From CAWHOW01 sp050013795 (lineage in GTDB: Bacteria; Bacteroidota; Bacteroidia; Bacteroidales; CG2-30-32-10): a DNA stretch of 9,653 nt. Shown one piece after another: positions 1 through 6,386 of this stretch. Every line of letters begins with the position of its first letter. Within the stretch, counting starts at the first letter, position 1. The notes under the pieces are model-generated. The model saw nothing but the letters and a program-made list of their open reading frames with translations, was not told the DNA's origin and searched no databases. A program made the position numbers and the translations under genes. The stretch spans positions 1-9,653 of the forward strand of contig JBEKEO010000108.1 of the NCBI GenBank assembly GCA_050013795.1, given 5' to 3'.

Positions 1-635
1 GATTTAGGCTTGGTATGGCTTACAGGCAGAATGCTTGTATGGTTAATTGCCAGAACTGTTCCGCTAGGCAGTCCGGAAACCTCAATAGTTCCTTCTAAAG
101 ACACAAAATCAACACAGTCTCCTTTAGATGGGAGGGTGTTTTTGGCAGCAACAATGCAAAGTCTGAAAATATGCGCTTCGGCACCTTCAACAGCTTTGCG
201 GGCATGTATTTTAACCCAGCCAACTCCTGAACCTGTTACCCCGAAATCGGGCTGGCTGCCGCTAACTTTCTTTGATAAATGAGCACCGCAACCTAAAACC
301 AGCACTATCCCCGCATTAATATCGCCTGCCTGTGTAGCTTCATCATCGGCTGCGCCTTTCATAAAGTTGATCACCTTATTATATAATTTCACCGTAATTC
401 TCTTCTGTGCGGTTACCTCGGTGTTTGTATATAATTGCGGACGAACCAGAGAGCCTGATAACTTGACCTGCAATAAATTCCCGGCATTATGCACCATAGT
501 ATCGGTGGTAGTGCAGCCGCTCATAGCAGCAACGCCGGAAGTAGTCAATGCAAGTGAATCTTTAATAACTTCGGTAGCAGGGTCGTTAACTGAAAGTTCA
601 TTTATCCCTATTGATGGCATGTTTCTTATTGTCAT
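1..635 (-). CDS. Hypothetical protein, possibly Fn3-like, C-terminus outside the window
   Basis: An uninterrupted minus-strand frame runs from an ATG at 635 to the window edge, giving 211 complete codons and no stop. The protein begins MTIRNMPSIG. It has no signal peptide and no obvious membrane segment. Residues 20-95 look helical (for example QKRITVKLYNKVINFMKG). From about residue 130 it becomes beta-rich and glycine-rich, with GVTGSGVGWVKIHARK at 132-147, EGAEAHIFRL at 150-159 and VSGLPSGTVLAINHTSILPV at 186-205. That order, a helical front followed by a strand-rich domain of Fn3 flavour, reminds me of short Bacteroidota proteins annotated as fibronectin type III-like, but I cannot confirm this from sequence alone. 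Plus-strand open frames over the same bases have no family-like content. Its GC is higher than that of most of the window. The existence of the gene is well supported; its function is unknown. Confidence 0.75.
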   Translation of the reverse strand, partial: MTIRNMPSIGINELSVNDPATEVIKDSLALTTSGVAAMSGCTTTDTMVHNAGNLLQVKLSGSLVRPQLYTNTEVTAQKRITVKLYNKVINFMKGAADDEATQAGDINAGIVLVLGCGAHLSKKVSGSQPDFGVTGSGVGWVKIHARKAVEGAEAHIFRLCIVAAKNTLPSKGDCVDFVSLEGTIEVSGLPSGTVLAINHTSILPVSHTKPK

Positions 636-705
636 AGCTTGATAAGTTTAATGTTTATAAAGTTAAAAGTTGGAAGTTAGATGTTTTATTAACTGTTTTG
701 ATGAT

Positions 706-740
706 GTAAATATACTTATTTAAACAGTACAATTAACAAG
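706..740 (-). promoter_or_regulatory. Possible Bacteroidota-type promoter for the left-edge gene
   Basis: On the minus strand, TATATTTAC at 714-706 matches the -7 consensus TAnnTTTG except for its last base. CTTG at 740-737, with a 22-base spacer, could serve as a weak -33 element. This would give a leader of about 65-70 bases before the ATG at 635. The region is AT-rich, so chance matches are easy and this is only tentative. Confidence 0.25.
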
Positions 741-766
741 TTGGGCAAATAATTTAGAAGTACATA

Positions 767-796
767 TTAGGGGATATTGAGAAATGAGTATATTTG
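767..796 (+). promoter_or_regulatory. Likely -33/-7 promoter for the gene at 865
   Basis: TATATTTG at 789-796 is an exact match to the Bacteroidota -7 box TAnnTTTG. TTAG at 767-770 lies 18 bases upstream as a weak -33 element. Transcription would start near 803 and leave a leader of about 60 bases. The rest of the 229-base gap between 636 and 864 shows nothing else that I can support. Confidence 0.45.
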
Positions 797-864
797 TTTG
801 TGAAAAGCATTATGTTTATAAAAAAGTTTGAAATAGTAAGCTAAGTAAAAGAGTAAGAAATATT

Positions 865-1623
865 ATGAAAAAGCTTATCATCCTTCTGTTTATTTTGAAA
901 ACTTCATTGATATTTTCACAAAGTTTCAATGATACGATTATCAATGTTACTGGAGAGACAATAATCGGGCATGTGGTTTCAGTAAGTGATTATTATGTCA
1001 TTTACAATATAAAAGAAGAAACAAAACTTAATGCTTTTAGCATTTCATTGAATTCCGTAAAGCATATCGTTATTAATAATAATAATTATCCGGATTTAAC
1101 GATAACAGGTAAAAGGAAATCTATTGTAAGTTTTTCTGGCATTAATAAACCAACAGGGAATAAATTAATTGTTAAGCAAACAAAATTGAGAAAGAACCAG
1201 GATAAGCCTAATAGTATTACTTTCATTGAAGGTGATAGGATAGTCATAAAAAGATATAACAATAATATAATAATATGTGGAAAAATAGAATCAATATCTG
1301 ATTCCTCAGTTTTAGTAAAGGGAAATAAAATAAATATAAATGAAATTCAAAGAATAAGCAAACGCAGAAACGGTACATTATTAGCTACAGGTCTTTCTTC
1401 TGTTGCTTTTTTAAGTGGAATTGCTTATGTCTCAAGTGCAACATGGCAACCGAAATATGATGGTCATGAGGATCTTATAAATGATGACACAGGTTATCTG
1501 TTAGCTATATTAGGGGTTGCGTTTGTTGATTTTATAATTACTGTACCTGCCGGAATCATTCAAATAGCGACTACAAAATATTTCAAAATGAGTGATGGGT
1601 GGAAGCTATATATTGTTAAATAA
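865..1623 (+). CDS. Hypothetical exported or membrane protein with two SH3-like repeats
   Basis: This 252-residue protein starts with a signal peptide (MKKLIILLFI, hydrophobic to about residue 17) ending in a typical Bacteroidota cleavage context, IFSQ/SF near residue 19. Two similar segments follow. At 27-70, a GxVxSVSDYYVIY stretch is followed by SLNSVKHIVI. At 120-166, CGKIESISDSSVLVKG is followed by INEIQRISKR. Both fit the pattern 'G-x-V/I-x-S-(V/I)-S-D-x-x-V' then 'I/V-x-x-I', as in small SH3/LSm-like barrels seen in many uncharacterised Bacteroidota proteins. Two hydrophobic segments, about 170-190 and 209-236, could anchor the C-terminus. The last residues (SDGWKLYIVK) are a strand-like tail. 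The gene is strongly AT-rich, stands alone, and converges on the peptidase gene. I do not recognise a named family and cannot assign a function. Confidence 0.8.
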   Translation: MKKLIILLFILKTSLIFSQSFNDTIINVTGETIIGHVVSVSDYYVIYNIKEETKLNAFSISLNSVKHIVINNNNYPDLTITGKRKSIVSFSGINKPTGNKLIVKQTKLRKNQDKPNSITFIEGDRIVIKRYNNNIIICGKIESISDSSVLVKGNKININEIQRISKRRNGTLLATGLSSVAFLSGIAYVSSATWQPKYDGHEDLINDDTGYLLAILGVAFVDFIITVPAGIIQIATTKYFKMSDGWKLYIVK

Positions 1624-1674
1624 AAATAGTAATCAACTGTAATTACACTTTCCTTTTCTTCAAATAACTAATTA

Positions 1675-1737
1675 AACTCCTCACTCCAAACTCATAACTA
1701 GTAACTGCCTCCTGCTGCTGCCTTCTGCCTACTAATT
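1675..1737. repeat. Degenerate heptanucleotide (period-7) intergenic repeat
   Basis: Read in blocks of seven from 1675, this stretch is AACTCCT, CACTCCA, AACTCAT, AACTAGT, AACTGCC, TCCTGCT, GCTGCCT, TCTGCCT, ACTAATT. The dinucleotide CT recurs at 1677, 1684, 1691, 1698, 1705 and 1712, exactly seven bases apart. After one 6-base step to 1718 it continues at 1725 and 1732. It fills most of the gap between two convergent genes (stops at 1623 and 1753). The strand bias is strong, with almost no G before 1700 on the plus strand. I see no hairpin typical of a terminator. Confidence 0.6.
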
Positions 1738-1752
1738 TCAATGTCAGAAACT

Positions 1753-3819
1753 CTATTCTTTAAGGTTCTTCATCGCCTCTTCGGTGGCATCAATCAAGGC
1801 CTGTCCGCTAATTTCGCTGCCCACTGCATTCTTCATCCATTGCTGGGGAGTAATGCTGCCGGAAAGCAAAATGCGCTGCAGTTCGGTGGCAAAGTTCTTG
1901 CCTTCCATGTATTTCTCGATCTGGAAATCTACAAGGTGGCCTATAGGATATGCCGATAAATACAGGGGGTCCTCTATCATGTGCGAATAAATAGCCAGTA
2001 TAGGCTCGTCCTTGCTGCCCATTACATCGGCATAATACTGGTTCCATACATTTCTGGCAATGGCAACGGTAGATGTTTTAAGCTGCTCGGCAGTGGCATT
2101 CGGGTGCTGGTACATCAGTTTCCAAACCTGCATATCCACCAGCGAAACGCCCATTATCTCATAAGCCGACCAGAAATTATCAAGAGCGAAATACGCTTTC
2201 CTTGTGGTTTCGTCTTCCTTGTAACCCAGTAACTGCAGGTCTTTCTGCTGGAACATGAAAGCCACGGCTTCGGTGCATGAAGTGTTGGGAACGCTGCGCA
2301 GCATGTAATAATCAATGTCGTTAAGGGTGATGGTCTGCTCCACATTGTGCCCGAATTCGTGAACAGCAATGTTATAGCCTTTGTAATCCATGCCATCCTT
2401 GCCTACTCTCGTTCTCAAATGAGCTTTGTCGCCTTTCATATCCGATTCCCACGCATGACCTGCGCCGCGTGAAGCATCCACTTCCACCTGCGACACAATG
2501 TAATCGGCTTTTTCCTTGGTAAAACCAACCTTAGTGAGTATGTTCGGAAGGTCTTTTGCAAAAGCTTCCTTGTTAGGATATTTGGTTTTAGTGGCTTTGT
2601 CGAGGTCAGCTTCCGATATGGTGCTGCGGCTCTTGAAACCATCGTACCAGATATCAAAAGGTTCAAGTGTTCTCTTTAATCTCTTGCTGATAAGCGCTGC
2701 AACCTTTTTAACGGTGGGAGAGGAGAGGAAAGTGGTGAATATCTTTTCCAGTTCTTCCTGCGTCATCTGCATCTCGCCGTCGAACTTCCTTTGTATATAG
2801 GTCGGTGCCTGCGGACTGTATTTGTCAATAGCAAGGTTAGCTTTGAAATTATCGAGTATATATTGGTAACGCTTGTTATTCTCAGGCGTGGCCGTATGCT
2901 CCCTGCCGTCCTTGTAAAGCTTATTGGAATTGGGGTTCCACTGGTAATCGTTCTTGTCAATAACTTCCGTAGGGATGTCCTGAGTAATGATGTCCTTCAT
3001 AACGGCATATATCAGTTTCATTTTGGGCAAGCCGTCAGCATCTGCGTAGTGCGATTTCAGTTCATCGCGCAAGCCCCAGTGAGTAATCAACTTGAAGTCG
3101 GCAGGGAAAACAGGCTTCAGGTTGTCGTCCACTATCTTGCCCATGTAAATATTATACGATGAAATGTAGGAATCAGCGGCAGTAAGGGCATCAGAATATT
3201 TTTGTTCCATTTCGGCAGGCACGCGTGCAGTGAACACATCGCCCATTTTTGAATAGGCCCATTCCAGCCTCGACCATTTGCCGCCCTGTTCCTCTTTTTC
3301 TTTCAGCGAGAAATGAGGGAAATTAAGGATAACGGTAAAGGCTATCTTGTTAGCAAAGAAATCGTCGGCGAAATGAGCCGAAGGATCATAGCTTCCGAAG
3401 AGGTCATCAATAGGAAGCATATCTCCCATATCCTCATCCAAAGGCTTTTTAAGGTTAAGGTGCATTTTATTGAAGCAACCGAACATGGTTTCGAAGTTAG
3501 TGGAAAGTCTGTCGAACAGCTTTTTCTGGTCGTCGCCCGGCTTTGCAAAATTGGTGATGCAGAAATCTTTGAAAGCATTGGCATCACCATCTTTGTCAGT
3601 CCATAAGGCGGCACATTGTTTCACACCTTTTTCAATCTTTACTTTATTGGCTTCGCCGTATTTATCAACCAGCGCTTTAATGATGTCGTCGGTTGAAAGC
3701 ACCACGCTAAGCATTGTCCTTGCTTTTAGTTTCATTCCTGTTTGTTTTGTTGAATTTGTCCCTGACTGGCTAAACGCGAATATAAAAGGCAGAGCCAGTA
3801 AAATGAATAGTTTTCTCAT
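1753..3819 (-). CDS. Secreted zinc metallopeptidase, gluzincin type (M3-like), unassigned family
   Basis: This 688-residue protein opens with a Sec signal peptide (MRKLFILLALPFIFAFSQ, likely cut near residue 17-18). There is no lipobox cysteine, so it should be periplasmic or released. The catalytic core is visible: HEFGH at 487-491 supplies two zinc-binding histidines and the general base E488. Glutamate 517 in TEAVAF, 26 residues after the second histidine, suits the third ligand of gluzincins such as families M3, M2 and M32. A conserved-looking block precedes the motif (GAGHAWESD at 452-460, LRTRVG at 468-473). The segment YLSAYPIGHL at 620-629 resembles the tyrosine-containing substrate-binding part of M3 and M2 enzymes. 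The length matches M3 oligopeptidases, but I do not recognise a specific family. The HEXXGH of dipeptidyl peptidase III (M49) is absent. Substrate is unknown; peptides are the likely choice. The gene is GC-richer than its neighbours and appears monocistronic. Confidence 0.88.
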   Translation of the reverse strand: MRKLFILLALPFIFAFSQSGTNSTKQTGMKLKARTMLSVVLSTDDIIKALVDKYGEANKVKIEKGVKQCAALWTDKDGDANAFKDFCITNFAKPGDDQKKLFDRLSTNFETMFGCFNKMHLNLKKPLDEDMGDMLPIDDLFGSYDPSAHFADDFFANKIAFTVILNFPHFSLKEKEEQGGKWSRLEWAYSKMGDVFTARVPAEMEQKYSDALTAADSYISSYNIYMGKIVDDNLKPVFPADFKLITHWGLRDELKSHYADADGLPKMKLIYAVMKDIITQDIPTEVIDKNDYQWNPNSNKLYKDGREHTATPENNKRYQYILDNFKANLAIDKYSPQAPTYIQRKFDGEMQMTQEELEKIFTTFLSSPTVKKVAALISKRLKRTLEPFDIWYDGFKSRSTISEADLDKATKTKYPNKEAFAKDLPNILTKVGFTKEKADYIVSQVEVDASRGAGHAWESDMKGDKAHLRTRVGKDGMDYKGYNIAVHEFGHNVEQTITLNDIDYYMLRSVPNTSCTEAVAFMFQQKDLQLLGYKEDETTRKAYFALDNFWSAYEIMGVSLVDMQVWKLMYQHPNATAEQLKTSTVAIARNVWNQYYADVMGSKDEPILAIYSHMIEDPLYLSAYPIGHLVDFQIEKYMEGKNFATELQRILLSGSITPQQWMKNAVGSEISGQALIDATEEAMKNLKE

Positions 3820-3853
3820 ATTTATAATTGTTAGATTAATTTAAAGTGATATG

Positions 3854-3861
3854 CAAAAATA
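3854..3861 (-). promoter_or_regulatory. -7 box for the metallopeptidase gene
   Basis: On the minus strand the bases read TATTTTTG, an exact TAnnTTTG match, 35 bases upstream of the peptidase ATG at 3819. This implies a leader of roughly 25-30 bases. I could not find a convincing TTTG -33 element at the usual distance, so the call rests on one box and its position in a divergent intergenic region. Confidence 0.4.
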
Positions 3862-3910
3862 GAAATAATTATTTATGGACTTTTGTTTCATTGTACTTAG
3901 AAACATTTTG

Positions 3911-3918
3911 TACATTTG
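3911..3918 (+). promoter_or_regulatory. -7 box for the cupin gene
   Basis: TACATTTG is an exact TAnnTTTG match on the plus strand, 66 bases upstream of the cupin ATG at 3985. TTTC at 3886-3889, 21 bases upstream, is a possible weak -33 element. Together with the opposing box at 3854-3861, it makes 3820-3984 a compact divergent promoter region. Confidence 0.45.
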
Positions 3919-3984
3919 TAATATGTCTTTATTTCAGCCAAAAAGAAGAATAAAGAGATCATAATCCGTTAAAAATATTTTACC

Positions 3985-4308
3985 ATGAAAACATCGAACA
4001 TATATCAGCACAAGAAACTTCCAACCGCAGAGAGAAATGAATTATCTGAAAAGCTTATCGAAACGGCAGGCGTAACTATTGAGCGGATTATTTCAACAGG
4101 GCAGGTTACACCTGATGGAAAATGGTTCGACCAGGAAAAAGATGAATGGGTTTTATTGTTACAGGGCAATGCGGAACTTGAATTTGAAAGTGAAAGGATT
4201 ATGCAGATAAAAGCCGGCGACTATATGAACATCCCTGCTCATAAAAAACACAGAGTAACTTTTACATCTGCGACTCCGCCTTGCATTTGGTTAGCAGTGC
4301 ACCATTGA
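3985..4308 (+). CDS. Single-domain cupin protein
   Basis: The 107 residues form one small cupin barrel with a helical start of about 30 residues. The first cupin motif is seen at 45-61 (GKWFDQEKDEWVLLLQG). The second is at 77-91 (AGDYMNIPAHKKHRV), and the protein ends in the strand IWLAVHH. Normal cupins use HxH plus Glu in the first motif. Here the positions corresponding to HxH are F48 and Q50, with E54 kept, and the second motif has H86 and H89. This WFDQxxxEW form is a recurring variant in small bacterial cupins of unknown function, so it is a family trait rather than damage. Metal binding may be altered or use Q50, E54 and H89; that is inference. There is no signal peptide, so it is cytoplasmic. 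It has its own promoter-like box and ends 17 bases before the convergent rarA stop. Substrate is not predictable. Confidence 0.9.
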   Translation: MKTSNIYQHKKLPTAERNELSEKLIETAGVTIERIISTGQVTPDGKWFDQEKDEWVLLLQGNAELEFESERIMQIKAGDYMNIPAHKKHRVTFTSATPPCIWLAVHH

Positions 4309-4325
4309 ATCTTCTTTAAATACTC

Positions 4326-5591
4326 TTAATATTCGTATTTTTTTCCCCACAAGGTTTTTAACCATTGCCTTGTTTCGTCTTCACGCTTGTTATTACCGGG
4401 TTCATAAAACTTTTTCCCTTTTATTTTATCAGGAAGATACTCGAGATCGACAAAGTTGTTGGCAAAACTGTGAGCATACTTATATCCTTTGTGGTATCCT
4501 ATATCTTTCATCAGCTTTGTGGGAGCATTTCGAATATGAAGCGGAACGGCAAGGTCGCCTGATTCGCCGACTTCAGCTAAAGCATTCTCCACTGCCATAT
4601 AGGATGCGTTGCTTTTAACGGAAGTGGCAAGATATACCGCTGTCTGGCTTAAAATGATCCTGCATTCAGGATAACCAATTACATCAACTGCCAGAAAACA
4701 TGCATTGGCAAGCAATAGTGCATTTGGATTTGCATTTCCAATATCTTCCGATGCCAGTATCAGCATCCTTCGTGCAATAAACTTAGGGTCTTCGCCTCCT
4801 TCTATCATACGTGCAAGCCAGTATGCAGCAGCATTCGGGTCGCTACCGCGAAGTGATTTAATAAATGCCGAAATGATATCGTAATGTTGTTCTCCGCCTT
4901 TATCATATAATGCGATGTTCTGCTGTATAACCTTCAGCACTTTCTCATCTGTAATTATTATATGCTTTGATTTCTCTCCGTTTACAACAAGTTCCAAAGC
5001 ATTCAGCAGTTTCCTTGCATCCCCACCCGAAATGCGAAGCAAAGCTTCATTATCCTTTATTTCGATTTCTTTTCCAAGTCCAGTGCTAAGGAATATCTTT
5101 GCCTTTTCAAGAAGTTCAAGAAGTTCATCTTTGCTAAGATCTTTAAGAATATACACCTGGCAACGGGATAGGAGAGGGGATATCACTTCAAAAGAAGGAT
5201 TTTCAGTAGTAGCACCAATAAGCGTAACAATTCCTTTTTCAACTGCACCCAAAAGCGAATCCTGTTGCGATTTACTGAAGCGATGAATTTCATCAATGAA
5301 AAGAATAGATTGTTGTTCTCCTTTTTTAGCTTTTTCAAAAACATCACGAACATCTTTGACTCCGGAATTTACTGCGCTGAGAGTATAGAACGGACGGCTC
5401 AACTGTTTCGAGATTATATAAGCTAGAGTAGTTTTCCCCACTCCCGGTGGTCCCCAGAATATCATAGAAGGGATATTGCCGCTTTCAATAGCTCCTTTCA
5501 GAATGGCATTATCGCCTACTAAATGCTTTTGACCAATGTAATCCTGTAATGATGCAGGCCTTAGTTTTTCTGCAAGTGGAATAGTATTCAT
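4326..5591 (-). CDS. rarA: Replication-associated recombination protein A (AAA+ ATPase, MgsA/RarA)
   Basis: This is a full-length (421 residues) RarA/MgsA/WRNIP1-family protein, a cytoplasmic clamp-loader-like ATPase that acts at stalled replication forks and at DNA ends. Visible elements include the N-terminal LRPASLQDYIGQKHL typical of the family and Walker A GPPGVGKTT at 47-55. Walker B with its DEIH box is at 95-103 (SILFIDEIH), sensor 1 GATTENPSF at 126-134, and an arginine-finger-like SR at 142-143. Sensor 2 is in GDARKLLNALE at 190-200. The C-terminal tetramerisation region follows, with SLRGSDPNAAAYWLARM at 246-262, ARRMLILASEDIGNANP at 273-289 and YHKGYKYAH at 366-374, all characteristic of RarA. 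No key residue is missing. The gene stands alone. The ATG at 5591 gives the expected family start. An intrinsic terminator just upstream (5623-5650) separates it from lemA, so it probably has its own promoter within 5592-5622. Confidence 0.98.
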   Translation of the reverse strand: MNTIPLAEKLRPASLQDYIGQKHLVGDNAILKGAIESGNIPSMIFWGPPGVGKTTLAYIISKQLSRPFYTLSAVNSGVKDVRDVFEKAKKGEQQSILFIDEIHRFSKSQQDSLLGAVEKGIVTLIGATTENPSFEVISPLLSRCQVYILKDLSKDELLELLEKAKIFLSTGLGKEIEIKDNEALLRISGGDARKLLNALELVVNGEKSKHIIITDEKVLKVIQQNIALYDKGGEQHYDIISAFIKSLRGSDPNAAAYWLARMIEGGEDPKFIARRMLILASEDIGNANPNALLLANACFLAVDVIGYPECRIILSQTAVYLATSVKSNASYMAVENALAEVGESGDLAVPLHIRNAPTKLMKDIGYHKGYKYAHSFANNFVDLEYLPDKIKGKKFYEPGNNKREDETRQWLKTLWGKKYEY

Positions 5592-5622
5592 AGTTGGTTA
5601 TTTTATAATGCTAAGATAAAAT

Positions 5623-5650
5623 AAAAAAGCCTTACCAAGAATGGCAAGGC
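5623..5650 (-). terminator. Intrinsic terminator after lemA
   Basis: On the minus strand, GCCTTGCCA (5650-5642), loop TTCT and TGGTAAGGC (5637-5629) form a 9-base-pair stem with one G-U pair. It is followed at once by six T's (5628-5623). It lies 22 bases past the lemA stop and would end transcription of lemA and of any read-through from the glycosyltransferase operon before rarA. Confidence 0.88.
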
Positions 5651-5672
5651 ATTTAAATAAGTCATACAGCAA

Positions 5673-6344
5673 TCAGAATTTTACCTGTGGGGCTTTCTGT
5701 GCTTCTGCATCTGCACTGAAATATGCTTTTTCTTTAAAACCGCCTATTGATGCTACAATGTTATTAGGGAATCTTTTTATGTACGCATTATAATCTTTTG
5801 TTATAGTATTAAAGCTTTCTCTGGTTGTGTTTATTTCGTTTTCAGTTTGTTCAAGCTGGGATTGGAGAGAGAGAAACCCGGTATTAGCTTTTAAATTCGG
5901 ATATTGTTCAACTGAGACCATGAGTCTGCTTAATGAAGATTTTAAACCATTCTGTGCTTCCTGGAATTTCTGAAGAGAAGCATCGTCAAGATTCTCAGCA
6001 TTAATGTTAACGGATGTCGCTTTTGCACGGGCTTCAATAACTTCAGTAAGGGTTTTATTCTCATGAGTGGCGTATCCTTTAACAGTTTCAACAAGGTTTC
6101 CAATTAAATCAAATCTCCGCTGATATTTACTTTCCACCTGCGCCCATTGTGCTTTTACAGCTTCTCTTTTATTTACCATTGTATTGTATTTGCTGCATCC
6201 CGGGAAAAATAAAAGTAACAGAATAACAATAACTACTGTTAAAATCATTGTCGTACCTAGGCATCCAGTTTTTGATTTAATTTTCTGATTTGCAGGAATA
6301 GTATAGTTAGCATTTGATGCTGAGTTTTGTGTACTGGTTTCCAT
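5673..6344 (-). CDS. lemA: LemA family protein
   Basis: This 223-residue protein is a member of the LemA family, membrane-anchored alpha-helical proteins of unclear biochemical role. Family signatures are plain: YNTMVNKREAVKAQWAQVE at 53-71, YQRRFDLIGNLVETVKGYA at 74-92 followed by a HE pair, and the AR-rich EARAKAT at 104-110. Further on are LSRLMVSVEQYPNLKA at 138-153, the coiled LQSQLEQTENEIN at 160-172, and the closing YIKRFPNNIV and APQVKF. One membrane segment (about 33-48) is preceded by a 30-residue polar, Asn/Ser-rich tail not usual in LemA. An internal ATG at 6248 (residue 33) would give the more standard short N-terminus ending in FFPGC, a poor lipobox-like site at C50. The true start is therefore uncertain. 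The TPM/YgcG genes that often accompany lemA are absent. It lies 42 bases after the glycosyltransferase gene and ends in a terminator. Confidence 0.95.
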   Translation of the reverse strand: METSTQNSASNANYTIPANQKIKSKTGCLGTTMILTVVIVILLLLFFPGCSKYNTMVNKREAVKAQWAQVESKYQRRFDLIGNLVETVKGYATHENKTLTEVIEARAKATSVNINAENLDDASLQKFQEAQNGLKSSLSRLMVSVEQYPNLKANTGFLSLQSQLEQTENEINTTRESFNTITKDYNAYIKRFPNNIVASIGGFKEKAYFSADAEAQKAPQVKF

Positions 6345-6386
6345 AATGTCAATATTAAAATGAATATGCTAAATTAATAAAATTAT

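Noticed and set aside
10..642. Two plus-strand open frames in the left-edge region
   Set aside because: Both lie over a longer uninterrupted minus-strand frame with better protein character. Their translations show no coherent hydrophobic pattern or motif.
1753..3819. Assignment of the peptidase as dipeptidyl peptidase III (M49)
   Set aside because: M49 enzymes carry HEXXGH. Here the motif is HEFGH with a separate downstream glutamate.
2791..3844. Several plus-strand open frames of about 95-125 codons opposite the metallopeptidase
   Set aside because: They are antisense shadows of a gene with a signal peptide and an intact zinc motif, and none has family-like content.
3923..3964. A 13-codon open frame (ATG to TAA) just downstream of the cupin -7 box, possible leader peptide
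   Set aside because: It has no recognisable leader features, no ribosome binding site and no attenuator hairpin after it. It starts so close to the predicted transcription start that it is most likely chance.
4309..4325. Possible bidirectional terminator between the cupin and rarA stops
   Set aside because: The 17-base gap holds no inverted repeat or T-tract that would form a hairpin.
5592..5622. A -7 box for rarA (TATTTTAT on the minus strand)
   Set aside because: It lacks the TTTG end and is within generally AT-rich sequence next to the terminator T-tract, so it cannot be told from background.
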